Below, piece by piece: positions 28,805-37,970 of a stretch of DNA of 64,000 nucleotides. The position numbers and the translations under genes were made by a program. Source of the stretch: Streptomyces uncialis (GTDB lineage Bacteria; Actinomycetota; Actinomycetes; Streptomycetales; Streptomycetaceae); contig NZ_CP109583.1 in the NCBI RefSeq assembly GCF_036250755.1, forward strand, positions 1-64,000. Direction: 5' to 3'. The notes beneath the pieces were generated by a model. It made no database searches. It worked only from the letters and a program-made list of their open reading frames with translations, and had not been told where the DNA came from. Position 1 is the stretch's first letter, and the number at the start of each line of letters is the position of its first letter.

Positions 28805-29767
28805 TCAGGTCCGGGTCGGCCGTACACAAGCGCCTGGTGGCGCAGCGGCGACGCGGTTCTTCTCGGCATAGGGGTCGACCGTTGCCCACTTGTCGGCCTT
28901 TTTGAGGTCGTCGTGGAAGAGCGGGTGGATGAATCCGTCGGCCGGCGCGGTGCAGTCGTCGTTGACTATCGCCGCCGAGTGCGTCTGCGGGTGCAGCTTT
29001 CCGTTTCGGACGAGAACGTCGAGCTGTCGGTGGACGATCACCCTGGAGACCTCGTAGCCGTGGTCGTTGATCTCCTTGGCTCCACTCGTCTTCACCAGCG
29101 CGTGGACGAAGGTGTAGTCGGCCCGCACCAGCAGCTCGCCCGACGGTGCGGCCTCGTACGTCATGGTGCCGTCGGTCCTGATCAGTTCTTCCTCCGGTGA
29201 GCGCACCTCGTCCGGGTCGAACCGGGTGACGAACCGGAGCGGTTCCCGTCCGGAGCCGGGGTCGGTGTACGCCGCTTCCAGTTGCCGCCGTACCGGATCG
29301 CCCGGCGCCAGGAGGTCCAGTGCTTCGACGGGCTTCGCGCCGGCGAGGGTCCGGCTGGAGATGTTGGTGGCGACAAGGAAGTCCTTGACCAACCAGAGGC
29401 TGGTGTGGACCTCTTGGAGAGTCAGACCGGCAACGGCTTTGGCTTGGGGAATGCGTATGCCGTGGGAGCTGGGCTCCCAGGCGGCGGCGGGTGAACCCCG
29501 GAAGGGGATGTTGGTGGTGGCCGGCCACGCGTCCGGCCACAGGTGCTCCGCCAGCATGCGGGGGGCGTAGGGCTCGTTCGCGGGCCGCTTACCCGTGGCG
29601 TCTGCGAGCCAGACACCGAGGCCCCCGAGAGCCAGGACCCCCGCGCCCGCTCCGAGCAGCGTCTTGCGGCGACGGGCTACCCGCTCTCGGCGCAACCTTT
29701 CCTCACGGTCCGGAGCGTTCTGTTCCGCCCGCAGACGGGCCGCGAAATCCGCAGGATCGATCGACAT
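28805..29767 (-). CDS. Membrane-anchored hypothetical protein
   Basis: 320 residues from the ATG at 29767, preferred over the one at 29785 because GGGAGGGA lies 5 bases before it. A basic N-terminus (residues 1-33, ending RRERVARRRK) is followed by one membrane span (TLLGAGAGVLALGGLGVWLA) and a large outside domain with alternating strands (ELLVRADYTFVHALVKTSGA) and a late Cys pair (DDCTAPADG, GACVRP). This architecture is common among Streptomyces conserved hypotheticals. Single-gene unit. Confidence 0.75.
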   Translation of the reverse strand: MSIDPADFAARLRAEQNAPDREERLRRERVARRRKTLLGAGAGVLALGGLGVWLADATGKRPANEPYAPRMLAEHLWPDAWPATTNIPFRGSPAAAWEPSSHGIRIPQAKAVAGLTLQEVHTSLWLVKDFLVATNISSRTLAGAKPVEALDLLAPGDPVRRQLEAAYTDPGSGREPLRFVTRFDPDEVRSPEEELIRTDGTMTYEAAPSGELLVRADYTFVHALVKTSGAKEINDHGYEVSRVIVHRQLDVLVRNGKLHPQTHSAAIVNDDCTAPADGFIHPLFHDDLKKADKWATVDPYAEKNRVAAAPPGACVRPTRT

Positions 29768-29816
29768 GCTGTCCCTCCCCTTCACGCCGTCCCCACGGCG
29801 TGTCGAGCGGAGCTTC

Positions 29817-30299
29817 TCATACCCTGACCTGGACTCTTCTCACCAGCCTGCGAGTGGGGTGGGCGACTTCCGCCTGCCAGTCGGCGTGGCCGGCCGCCCC
29901 GGCCCGGTGGAAGTCGATGACGGTGTCGACCAGGGCGAGGCCGTGCTCCCGCAGGCCCGTCCTGCCGGACGCGACGCGCTTACCCGTCGCCCGGCCGGCC
30001 GTCGGCGCGAGCTCACCGGAGGCCGCGGCCTCGGCGAGTCCTGCCGGGGTGCAGTACCAGTAGCTCTGCTGGGCCTGGTGGGCCCGGCCGACCAGGGCCG
30101 GGGATTCTGCGCGGAGGTTCCGCAGCGCCAGACGGATGTAGTCGGTGTCCTGCTGGTGCGGCAGGAGCAGCGTCTTGAGTCGGAGGGGTGTGGCCAGGCG
30201 GAGCCGGGCGAGGGTGAGCAGGGCTTGGCCGCGGATGTCCGCTCCGGCCTTCGCCGCGGTCTTCTTCCGACGCCGGGACGCTTCTCCCGGCACATTCAT
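29817..30299 (-). pseudogene. Replication-relaxation family protein, C-terminally truncated
   Basis: Residues LLTLARLRLATPLRLKTLLL, then YIRLALRNLRAES, SYWYCTPAGLAEAAA and TGLREHGLALVDTVIDFHRA follow the winged-helix start of the 'replication-relaxation' family, plasmid and integrative-element proteins. Only about 150 of the usual 250 or more residues remain; the frame ends after HADWQAEVAHP. The start is placed at the ATG at 30299; an upstream MTTTPTTHTPAEAARDSEPH at 30482 in another frame may be the original N-terminus. Confidence 0.6.
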
Positions 30300-30563
30300 G
30301 CGGGGAGAAGAGGAGTTGCAACCGGCCAGGGAGGGTGAGTACGTGGGCTGACCAGCGGCAACGGTGAAGGGGCGGCCCGGGGCTGCGGGGTCGGCAGCAG
30401 GGTCCGCCGCAGGACTCACCGTGGGGCTCGCTGTCGCGGGCAGCCTCCGCCGGGGTGTGCGTGGTGGGTGTGGTGGTCATCGGATCCTCGGGGTTCCTCC
30501 GGCGGTCACGGGCCGGATCGGTGACAGGTCCAACCCGCACACGCCAGGGCGTGCGGGCCGGAC

Positions 30564-31129
30564 TCACCATGCCACCACCACCAGGCCCGGCGGCTTCGCC
30601 CGCTTCCTGCCGGAGGCCCAGCGGATCTCCGCGACCTCATCCTCCAGCCACTCCAACACCTTCGCGATCGCGCGTTCGTGCGCCCGCTCGATCACCCGAC
30701 GCGTCGCCTCGTCGCCCAGCACCCACAGCAGCAGCAGCAGCGACGCCTGCGGCCGGAACACGAACTCCAAACCGAGCAGCGGAACCAGATCCCGCTGCTC
30801 GATCTCCTCGACCGGCTGCCCAGAACCGTGGCAGACCGCGCCGCGGCCGGGGTGACATCCCCGGCCAGGCCCTCCCGCTCCAGCCGGTCCGCGTCCGGAT
30901 GCCGCAGCCCCCGAACACCAACTCCACCTCCCGCTCCCCCACCACCGCCCCCGCGGCCAGCCCCAACCCCGCCAGGCCACGCCCCCACTCACACCCCCGG
31001 CGGGATCCCCGCCCGCTCCTGAGCGTCCTTCAGCGACTGACCGACCGGAAGGCGGCCATCCCCGAACGCGACTCCGCGCACGAAGTACCGCCACGCATTA
31101 CGCCTCTGAATCTTCGCGACACTCAACAT
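30564..31129 (-). pseudogene. TrwC/MobF relaxase, N-terminal remnant with several frameshifts
   Basis: The expected start MLSVAKIQRRNAWRYFVRGV reads from 31129. A middle piece (HPDADRLERE, TPAAARSATVLG) lies in other frames, and FVFRPQASLLLLLWVLGDEA followed by TRRVIERAHERAIAKVLEWL is in the frame ending at 30564. These match the relaxase N-terminus ('F.FR...S...LWALGDE'). The sequence breaks off just before the conserved His-rich metal site (FRHYD) that nicking needs. It is therefore dead, a relic of a conjugative element. Confidence 0.65.
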
Positions 31130-31439
31130 CCCCCCAGAAACACTCACTCTGACCTGCGCCAAAGCGCGATCCCGCGAGGCGGGACAGTTCACCGGAACTT
31201 CACCGCCCATCCCGCCCGGCGGGAGCCGACGGCCATGTCACGCCCGCCAGGCGGATACCGGCCGGGCCATGCAAATGCTGTGCGGCGAGCACCACACCAG
31301 CCACACCAGCCTCTAAAACGCCAAGTATCAGATTCCTTCGCCACCACGCGTTTGCCTACGCGCCACTCCCCCACCCGACGGGCTGAAGAAGCCCCGCCCC
31401 CACAGCGTCACCAACCCCGACCCGAGCGAGACACCCACG
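31130..31439. other. Spacer before the toxin-like gene
   Basis: No gene. The last ~60 bases (CCCCGACCCGAGCG...) recur upstream of the second toxin copy near 43225, so the duplication included upstream DNA. Confidence 0.45.
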
Positions 31440-31460
31440 GCCCCCGGCAACGCCGGGGGC
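31440..31460 (+). terminator. Compact hairpin just upstream of the toxin-like gene
   Basis: GCCCCCGGC, a three-base loop AAC, then GCCGGGGGC: a 9-bp perfect stem ending 22 bases before the start codon. It could end upstream transcription or fold in the leader mRNA. Confidence 0.6.
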
Positions 31461-31482
31461 TTCGTGCTGCCCGGAGGACACC

Positions 31483-31797
31483 GTGCCCACGTACGAGACC
31501 ACCACCCGCTTCACCCACGACCTGGACCGGCACACCCCCGCCCAACGCGACCGCTTCCGCCGGGTCGTACGCACGGCCTTCGTCCCCGACCTCCACACCG
31601 GCCGCGCCTTCCGTACCGGGCTCCGCGTGAAACGCGTACGGACCACGCCGGGCGTATACGAATTCTCCTGGTCCATGGGCACCGGGTGTCCGGGGCGCGC
31701 GACGTGGGGGTACGGCCCGCCGATAGTTCCCGGGCAGCCCCACATCGTCTGGCGACGCATCGGCGGGCACGACATCCTCACCGGGGCCCGTGATTTG
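31483..31797 (+). CDS. RelE/ParE-like toxin, 3' end lost
   Basis: GTG start with GGAGGA 6 bases upstream. About 100 native residues: MPTYETTTRFTHDLDRHTPA, FRRVVRTAFVPDLHTGRAF, GLRVKRVRTTPGVYEFSW, and PHIVWRRIGGHDILTG. The pattern of two helices, then strands with basic residues and a terminal WRRIGxHDI, matches RelE-type mRNA endonuclease toxins. No stop follows; the frame runs on through the antisense of the flavin-enzyme fragment, so the junction near 31790 is a deletion endpoint. No antitoxin gene is adjacent. A broken second copy is at 43310. Confidence 0.6.
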
Positions 31798-32451
31798 AGG
31801 GCTCGGCCCTGGGATTGCTGGGCTCTGGCCGAGACTCCCCATAGCGAGCACAGAGCGGGTCGGGTTGCGGGCCGTGGCGGGGTCCGTCTCCAGCACCACC
31901 GACACCGAGGGTGCCAGCAGCGGGCCGTCGCCGAGGACCTCGCGGGTGTACGCGGTGTGGCCGGCGTCCGTGAGGTGCGGCTGAAGACCGGCGGTACGGG
32001 CGGCGGCCAGGCGCGTCATCTGCGGGCCGTGGGCGCACAGCAGCCGGGCCGACCGGGGAACCGGTGCGGGCAGGCCGTCCAGCTCGTCGAGGTAGTCGTA
32101 GAGGGACGTGTACGGGTGGTGGTAGTCCTGGTCGACCCTGGGGTGGCCCACGCCGAGGCCGAGGAGCAGCCGGTCCCGCGTCCGCGCCGGCAGCGCGTGA
32201 TACGCCGCCGCGAGAGCGAGGGCGTGCTGGTGCCAGATGGATACACAGGCGGGACTCACCACGGCGTGGTTCGTCGCGGCGAACAGCTCGGCCGTGGTCA
32301 CGAGGTCACCGCGGGGATTGCCTCCCGGGTTGCCGCCCAGCCAGAGCGTGCCGTAGCCCAGCTCCTCCAGTTCTGCGGCCGCCTCACGAGCCGCGCCGCG
32401 GTCTCCGTGGGTGAAGGCCAGGCTCCAGATACCGATGCATCCCCGGTCCAT
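31798..32451 (-). pseudogene. LLM-class F420/flavin-dependent oxidoreductase, C-terminally truncated
   Basis: Starts MDRGCIGIWSLAFTHGDRGA at 32451. Family features follow in order: AAAELEELGYGTLWLGGNPG, VVSPACVSIWHQHALALAAA, RLLLGLGVGHPRVDQDY, and LLAPSVSVVLETDPATARN. The usual last ~60 residues are missing; after LETDPATARN the sequence is unrelated and abuts the 3' end of the toxin-like gene. The fold cannot close without them, so the gene is probably inactive. Confidence 0.65.
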
Positions 32452-32461
32452 GGCCCGTGTG

Positions 32462-33036
32462 TACCTTCCGGCAGTACAGCCCGAGGGCGGCCGGGTTTCC
32501 GTGACCGGAACAGTGAGGGCATTCGTCCGAGAGCCCACTCTTGACCGGATTTCCGACGTCCGCACCGCCCATACCGCCAGCAGGTGGGGTCGGCGACCGG
32601 GCGGGGGCCGGGCCTGTCCCGCACACCCCCGCGCCGGTAGGAGGCTGGGCCGCCTCGCCTGCGGCCGGCGCAACGGCGGTGCCCCGGATGCGGGGGCGGT
32701 CTGGAGTCCGGTGTGCGGCAAGGGCCTGGCCAGCCCATCGGCAGGCTCGGGGGGCGGGGTCGAGGGGGAGACCGAGCCGACGGCGCGCGTCGGCGGTGGC
32801 CGGGCTGATCTGGGAGAGGGCGGCGGTGAGGACGTCGATCGCGTCCAGCGTGTCCTCGGCCGCCGCGCTCCAGGCGGTGGGCGTGAGGACGTCGATCGCG
32901 TCCAGCGTGTCCTCGGCCGCCGCGCTCCAGGCGGTGGGCGTGAGGGCGTGAGGGCGTCGGCAAGATGACAGGCGCTTTCGACCGTCAGCTCGGCCCGCTG
33001 CTCGACGCCGGGCGCGGCCGACGCGTTCAGTCCCAT
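32462..33036 (-). pseudogene. 'MGLN' repeat gene, copy B, frameshifted by an 8-base duplication
   Basis: Begins MGLNASAAPGVEQRAELTVE SACHLADALTP at 33036. Removing one copy of a duplicated octamer (32941-32956) restores the frame into TAWSAAAEDTLDAIDVLT, which then occurs twice because of a 57-bp tandem duplication, and AALSQISPATADARRR. The frame remains open through Pro/Ala-rich sequence toward the LLM gene, where a Cys pair (CPHC) appears. The family is otherwise unknown. Confidence 0.6.
32826..32939. repeat. Perfect 57-bp tandem duplication
   Basis: The unit 32826-32882 (beginning GTGAGGACGTCGATCGCG) is repeated exactly at 32883-32939. It equals 19 codons in the MGLN gene. Exact identity implies a recent event. 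Confidence 0.9.
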
Positions 33037-33374
33037 ACCCGGGTCAAGACGCGGGTGGCGGAAATGATCGCCTCCTTCGCGCCGGTGTCCGGGGTGTTCG
33101 CATCACCTCTGCCAGGGCTGCCTGCCCAGGGCCGGAGACGGAAGCCGCCCCCGGAGATGCAGGCCCCGGGGACAGGCTGGCTACCGGCGGCGAGGTAGAT
33201 CGACGTCACTATGGGTCCCGCTTCCCGTGATCCAGACCCAGCACGGGCCGTAGCCCAGACGGCTGAGCGCCAAGAGTACGGAGCGGGACCGACATCGGGC
33301 CTTCCGCGTCCGGAACCCTGAGGGGGTGCCCACCCGGTTCGTGGCCGGGGCAGGGACGGTTGGGTGACGGGAAA
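33037..33374. other. Spacer without a supported gene
   Basis: Includes CGGAGACGGAAGCCGCC (33133), a short match to the 9/17 kb long repeats. Nothing else recognised. Confidence 0.4.
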
Positions 33375-33749
33375 CTACTCGGAGGCAGCGCCCCCGGGGC
33401 TATGCGGGCCGGGGTGATCGAGGGGCAGGCAGCACATTCCTTCCTCCCCGAGGGCCGGAACATAGCCGTACGACTCAGGGCAGGGGTCCATGACGCTGAT
33501 CGTGTAGGGAGTCGCGGACCCGTCGCCCCATCCTGCCCACCAGTAGACCGCTACCAACTCCCCTTCTTGATCGGTTGAGGCAGACATCTCCTCCTGAACG
33601 CCGTAGATGTGCGTGCCGGAGTGACCCGGTTCGTACTCGCAACCCATGACGGCGGGCACTTCGTTGGTCCCCGTGGGCATCTCACGGAATCGCTGCAAGT
33701 CCTCGGGGCGGGTGGAGACGAAGGAAGGGCACAGATTGCGTTCGCTCAT
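33375..33749 (-). CDS. Hypothetical protein
   Basis: 124 residues from the ATG at 33749. Acidic, with two Cys/His/Gly clusters (AVMGCEYEPGHSGTHIYGVQ and MCCLPLDHPGPHSPG) spaced like a repeated small metal- or disulphide-containing module. WWAGWGDG lies between them. The start lacks a strong ribosome site. Family unrecognised, but the two similar halves suggest a folded product. Confidence 0.6.
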   Translation of the reverse strand: MSERNLCPSFVSTRPEDLQRFREMPTGTNEVPAVMGCEYEPGHSGTHIYGVQEEMSASTDQEGELVAVYWWAGWGDGSATPYTISVMDPCPESYGYVPALGEEGMCCLPLDHPGPHSPGGAASE

Positions 33750-33802
33750 GCTGGGGGAACCTACACGGACACCGGACGGGCGCGACTCCCCTGGGGCAGT
33801 GG

Positions 33803-34153
33803 GTGGCGGAGCAGCGGCGGGCGTACGGGGGCGGGTGGACGACCGGCCAACGTGCCCGGCGGCTGGCACAGTTGGGCATGGTGTGGTCGCTGGCGGATGA
33901 GCGGTTCCAGGAGAACCTGGCGGCGGCCCGGGTGTACTTCGCGGAGCACTGGACTCCGTGCGCTCCCCGGTCGGCGTCGGCGCTGGACAGGCCAGTGGGG
34001 CAGTGGCTGTCCAACCTGCGCCGTCCGGGGGCGCTGGAGGGGCGGCCGGAGTGGGAGGCGGGCATTCGCCAGGCCGGCTTCCGCCTCAGCTCCACCGCCG
34101 CTCGATCACCCGCTCAGGCGACGGTGGGGAGCCGGCGGGCCCTGCCGTGCTGA
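33803..34153 (+). pseudogene. Fragment of a helicase-associated domain
   Basis: RRLAQLGMVWSLADERFQEN, then VYFAEHWTPCAPRSASALDR and PVGQWLSNLRRPGAL match the repeats of Streptomyces helicase-associated proteins (compare VGRHMANLRRKGGLG in the helicase at 2.3 kb). The helicase core is absent, and the tail after WEAGIRQAGFRLSS is not family-like. It is a shard of a terminal-type helicase gene. Confidence 0.6.
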
Positions 34154-34181
34154 CGGGCACGGTTCTGCCGGGCAGGACTGT

Positions 34182-34330
34182 TCAGAGGTTGAGGTCCAGG
34201 AATTCCTGAAGCGGCCCTGGGGAGACCGCTCCGATCCTGGTGGCCACCACCGCTCCGTCCTTGAACAGCAGGAGGGTCGGCAAGGAGGTCACGCCGTACG
34301 CGGGCGGGGTGACAGGGTTCTGGCCGCCGA
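34182..34330 (-). pseudogene. C-terminal fragment of thioredoxin
   Basis: Reads [31 protein letters not shown] and ends [11 protein letters not shown] with stop at 34182. This is the second half of thioredoxin, with the cis-Pro loop (SLPT) and KDG turn. The first half with the CGPC active site is absent and upstream DNA is unrelated. Confidence 0.65.
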
Positions 34331-34372
34331 CGTCGGCGGACGGCCGTCCAGGCCGGTGCCGGCGGGGCGATA

Positions 34373-34978
34373 TCACACAGGGGTGCCGAGCGGCGGATGC
34401 TCAAGTACGCGAGGTTTGTACTCGACCAGCTGGATGCGGCCGTCGAAAGTACGGTGCTCGATCATCTCAAGGGCGACGTCCGGATAGCCGTCGTAGATGC
34501 GTTCTTCGCCCGTGGCCCCGGTGATCACCGGGAACATCACGACACGGAAGCGGTCGACAAGTCCGGCACTCAGCAGAGACCGGCACAGACTGAGGCTGCC
34601 GATCGTACTCAGGAGCCCCGAGCCACTCGCTTTCATGGCGCGGACCGACTCGACGGCGTCGTCCCGGACGAGCGAGGAGTTGGCCCACGTCAGTGGCACC
34701 TCGAGCGAGGAGGAGAACACCACCTTGGACGCTCGTGTGAGCTCGTCGACGGACGCCTCCTCCTCGGGCCTGAACTCGTCCTGTCCCTCCGGGACCTCGC
34801 CTGCGGCGAAACCCGACATCAGACGGTAGGTGTTCGCTCCCATCAGATAGGTGGCCTCGGGCTGCTCCCCGAGCCATGCGAGGTACTCCGGGCCCTCCAG
34901 GCCCCAGAACCCGGGCCACCCCTCCCCCGACGCATGGCCGTCGAGAGAGGTGATGAAGTCGACAAGAAGCTCCGACAT
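34373..34978 (-). CDS. Dihydrofolate reductase family (RibD C-terminal-like) protein
   Basis: 201 residues. Begins [15 protein letters not shown], the first strand and NADPH-site pattern of the RibD_C/DHFR fold, followed by [36 protein letters not shown] and [20 protein letters not shown]. These enzymes are NADPH-dependent reductases of unknown substrate in Streptomyces. GGAAGGGA lies upstream of the ATG. Single gene. Confidence 0.88.
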   Translation of the reverse strand: MSELLVDFITSLDGHASGEGWPGFWGLEGPEYLAWLGEQPEATYLMGANTYRLMSGFAAGEVPEGQDEFRPEEEASVDELTRASKVVFSSSLEVPLTWANSSLVRDDAVESVRAMKASGSGLLSTIGSLSLCRSLLSAGLVDRFRVVMFPVITGATGEERIYDGYPDVALEMIEHRTFDGRIQLVEYKPRVLEHPPLGTPV

Positions 34979-35056
34979 GACCGTGTCCCTTCCTTAGGTG
35001 TCACGAACTTGGACCGGCCGCGAACCACAGACTCATCGGTCGCGATGTCGGGGGAT

Positions 35057-35614
35057 CTACAGCTGGAAGTCGAGGTGCTCGATGTCGGTGAAGCGGACTT
35101 CCTCCAGGCCGCCGGCCCGGCGGCCGTTGTCCTGGAAGTAGGTCTCCTTGAGTGCTTCGGCGGCGATCTCCTTCAGCCGGTCCTCACTGGCGCCTTGTTC
35201 GCGGGCTTCGAAGATCTTCGCGGCGTGCCGCGGGGGGAGGGCGACGGTGAGGTGGCGGATGCGGTCCTGGTCGGTGGAGCCGATCGGTGCGGTGTAGCCG
35301 AGGCGGGCGCGGGTGTCGATGACGATGCCCCCGGTGGTGGCCGCGGTCTTCTTCGCCTTCTCCTTGATCTGCGGCTGCCAGCGGGACCGCACCTCGCGCT
35401 CCAGGCGGGCGGCGAGCTGCTTGCGGGGCTTTTTGATCTGGTCGTTCACGTACCGCTCCACGGTGCGCTGGGAGACGCCGAGCAGGGCGGCGACAGCCCG
35501 GGTGCCCTTGTGCTGGCGGACCAGGTACCGCATTCGCGCGCCCGCGCTCTTGGGCATGGGGCGGGTGAACGTCTTCTCCAGTGCCTTGTCGAGACTGTCC
35601 CCGAACATGCTCAT
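35057..35614 (-). CDS. tpg: Telomere terminal protein Tpg
   Basis: 185 residues, the family length. It starts MSMFGDSLDKALEKTFTRPM and has KSAGARMRYLVRQHKGTRAV, a helix-turn-helix (AALLGVSQRTVERYVND), the TGGIVIDTRARLGYTAP block and the ending RRAGGLEEVRFTDIEHLDF. Tpg is covalently attached to the 5' ends of linear Streptomyces replicons and primes telomere patching. It lies 6 bases after tap, so the two are cotranscribed. The sequence is intact and argues strongly that this replicon is linear. Confidence 0.95.
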   Translation of the reverse strand: MSMFGDSLDKALEKTFTRPMPKSAGARMRYLVRQHKGTRAVAALLGVSQRTVERYVNDQIKKPRKQLAARLEREVRSRWQPQIKEKAKKTAATTGGIVIDTRARLGYTAPIGSTDQDRIRHLTVALPPRHAAKIFEAREQGASEDRLKEIAAEALKETYFQDNGRRAGGLEEVRFTDIEHLDFQL

Positions 35615-35620
35615 CGCCCG

Positions 35621-37876
35621 CTACTCCCCGTTGTCGGCGTTGGTGACGGTGCCGTCCTTGATGTACCGGGCGAGGTTGAGCTCCGGGGCGTCGAACTGCT
35701 CCCGGACTCCCTCGCCCCACAGCACGCTCTGCGTGCCCTCGTGCTTGACCAGGCCGGGGTTGATGCCGAGCTTGAAGCCGCCGGGCAGCGGCTTGCCCTC
35801 CCGGTAGGGCAGGAAGTCGAGCGGGCTCTCGCCGTCGGCGGCGTAGACGACGCAGTCGGAGAGGATCGCGACCGGGTACTGTCCGGTGAACGCCGCGTGC
35901 TTCACGATCTTGCGGTGCAGGTTGATCCGGGTGCGGGAGATGACCGCTGCCCGGATGTCCGGGCGCCACGTCGGCCGGGACAGGGCGCGCCACGGCTCGC
36001 CCGGCCGCCAGCCCTCCCCGCGGGGGCGCTCGCGGAGCTTGCCCAGGCCGCCCTTGACGGTCGCCTTGACCGCCGAGACGACGATCGCCAGCTGAGGGTC
36101 GCGGGCCTTGTAGCCGTCCATCGCCGTCAGGAAGTCGCCCGGGGCGAGGTCGGCGTCGACGCCGAGGTCGGCCATCGTGGCGAGGTAGGCGTCACGCAGC
36201 CGCTGGTACCAGGCGTCCAGGTAGCGGCCGTTCTCGTACCGCACCCACGCTTCGGTTGGCGCGACGTCGTAGCCGAGCTCCTGGGCGTACGCCACCGTCG
36301 GCGTCGCATACCAGGCCGGCCCTTCCGGGCGCTCGCCCTTCGGCGTGAACGGGGACGGCAGCAGGCCGCCGTCCAGCTCCACCCACTCCTTCCCGGCCTT
36401 CACCCGCGACAGATCGACGTGCGACAGATCCACCAGCCACGAGCCCGGGAGCTTCGGATCGAACACCGGGTCCACGACATGCGTCGGCGCGCCCAGGCCC
36501 ACCGGCACGCCGTTCGCACCGGCGGCGAAGGCCATGTTCACGTCCAGGCCCACCAGGTGCCGCTTGGTGCATTCACCGTCGGTGAGCGGGCGCGCCCAGT
36601 CGTACGCCTCCTCGAACAGCTTCTCCGCAGGGCCGCGGACATGGAAGCGCGGCAGGTCCGTGAGGAGGGGGTGGCCGTCGGGGGCCTCGCACGGCGCCGG
36701 ATCGACCGGGTCCTTGCCCAGGCTGCCGGGGTTGTGCTCGGAGTGCCGCTTGCCGTCGATGCCGGGCTCGGAGGCGCGCGTCGGCGGGTGCAGCGCGGTC
36801 ATCAGCTCCAGGCCGGTCACGGCGGTAGAGCCGCGCGGCGTCATCACCCGGCCCGCGTACGTGCCCAGGAGCCGGGCGAGTTCGGCGGGCGGCAACTGGG
36901 CGGCGTCGCCCCAGTGCCGGGCGTCGAGCGCGTGCCACGACGGGATGCACAGCTGGACGCAGGCCCGCTCCGAACCGGTCACGGGGCGGTAGATCCGCGC
37001 CCACGGACCGAAGCCCCTCTTCGTCAGCTTCCACTCCGCGCGGACCAACTGCTTGATGACCTTGTGGCCCTCCGGCAACCTGCCGGCGAGCTCCTCCTCC
37101 CCGGTGAGCGCGGCCGGGAGGCCGAAGCGCTCACACGCGGCCTCGGTGAGCACGAGCAGCGGGTCCGCGCTCTTCCCCGGCCCGGACAGCTTCGGCGCGC
37201 CGAGCTTCGCCTCGCGAAGGGTCCAGTCCACCACGGCCGGGATCGACTTCGCGGGGACATCGAGGACCAGGCCCCCGACGCAGTACGCGAACACCTGTCC
37301 GCCGGTGTCGACGTCGACGACCGCGAGCGGGCCGTTCCCGAAGCGCGGATCGGCCACGGCCGGAGCGGCAGCGGGCCTGGCCGTGGCCTTCTTCGCGGCC
37401 GGATGCCTCGACGCCGACGGCCTGGTGGTGACTCCCGGGTGGGACGTCGCGGTGCGGACGACGGGAGGCTGCTGGTTGTTCTGTTCAGCAGTCATGGCCA
37501 CAGCATCCGGCGCCGCGCCTGTGGACAGGGTCCGCGGTCCGGCGGACCCGGCCTCGCGCCGCACCGGCGCGGTGGAACCGGTGAACGTCCCGGGCACCGG
37601 CGACGGAGCAGCGGCGGCCGGAACGGGCGCGGGTGTGGCGGGGTAGAGCTCGGACAGCTTCTCCAGCAGGCGCGCGTATGCCTCCCGCTGCGGCGGGCGC
37701 GGTTCGGTCTTCCCGGACTCCCACGACACGATCGTGGGCCTGCGCACCTTCAGCGCGCTGGCCACTTGCTCCTGGGTGAGGCCGTGCGCCTTGCGTAGCC
37801 GCTCCCGCTCGCCCGGCGGGGGGAGCGGGGACTGCCCGGCGATCAGGGCGTCGACCGCGTCAAACAACTCGGACAT
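35621..37876 (-). CDS. tap: Telomere-associated protein Tap
   Basis: 751 residues from the ATG at 37876 (AAGGAGG 7 bases upstream). The N-terminus carries an HTH_3 domain (LRKAHGLTQEQVASALKVRR, residues about 27-50), then a Pro/Ala-rich linker, then a large domain seen in Tap (GLDVNMAFAAGANGVPVGLG, VSAVKATVKGGLGKLRERPR, RTRINLHRKIVKHAAFTG), whose order Asp...Lys...Tyr/Asp resembles a nucleotidyltransferase core. Tap binds telomeric 3' overhangs and recruits Tpg. Intact gene, operon with tpg. Confidence 0.93.
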   Translation of the reverse strand: MSELFDAVDALIAGQSPLPPPGERERLRKAHGLTQEQVASALKVRRPTIVSWESGKTEPRPPQREAYARLLEKLSELYPATPAPVPAAAAPSPVPGTFTGSTAPVRREAGSAGPRTLSTGAAPDAVAMTAEQNNQQPPVVRTATSHPGVTTRPSASRHPAAKKATARPAAAPAVADPRFGNGPLAVVDVDTGGQVFAYCVGGLVLDVPAKSIPAVVDWTLREAKLGAPKLSGPGKSADPLLVLTEAACERFGLPAALTGEEELAGRLPEGHKVIKQLVRAEWKLTKRGFGPWARIYRPVTGSERACVQLCIPSWHALDARHWGDAAQLPPAELARLLGTYAGRVMTPRGSTAVTGLELMTALHPPTRASEPGIDGKRHSEHNPGSLGKDPVDPAPCEAPDGHPLLTDLPRFHVRGPAEKLFEEAYDWARPLTDGECTKRHLVGLDVNMAFAAGANGVPVGLGAPTHVVDPVFDPKLPGSWLVDLSHVDLSRVKAGKEWVELDGGLLPSPFTPKGERPEGPAWYATPTVAYAQELGYDVAPTEAWVRYENGRYLDAWYQRLRDAYLATMADLGVDADLAPGDFLTAMDGYKARDPQLAIVVSAVKATVKGGLGKLRERPRGEGWRPGEPWRALSRPTWRPDIRAAVISRTRINLHRKIVKHAAFTGQYPVAILSDCVVYAADGESPLDFLPYREGKPLPGGFKLGINPGLVKHEGTQSVLWGEGVREQFDAPELNLARYIKDGTVTNADNGE

Positions 37877-37970
37877 GAAACACCTCCTTGTCCAAGATTC
37901 TAGCATGAATCGAACTTTACACGCACTAATAGCGTACTTCTTGCATACATTCACTATTCCGAAGGACCCG
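37877..37970 (-). promoter_or_regulatory. AT-rich upstream region of tap
   Basis: Distinctly AT-rich for this DNA. On the minus strand, TAGAAT about 25 bases before the Shine-Dalgarno is a good -10 candidate; no clear -35. ATGAATCGAACTTTACACG and TTGCATACATTCACTATT are unusual here and could hold operator sites. Confidence 0.5.

Noticed and set aside
32826..32939. CRISPR-like repeat
   Set aside because: Only two units, no spacers, and the unit is coding; it is a tandem duplication.
34397..37798. 1133-residue plus-strand open frame
   Set aside because: It is the exact antisense of tap, tpg and the DHFR-like gene. High GC leaves such shadows open; no ribosome site or protein pattern.
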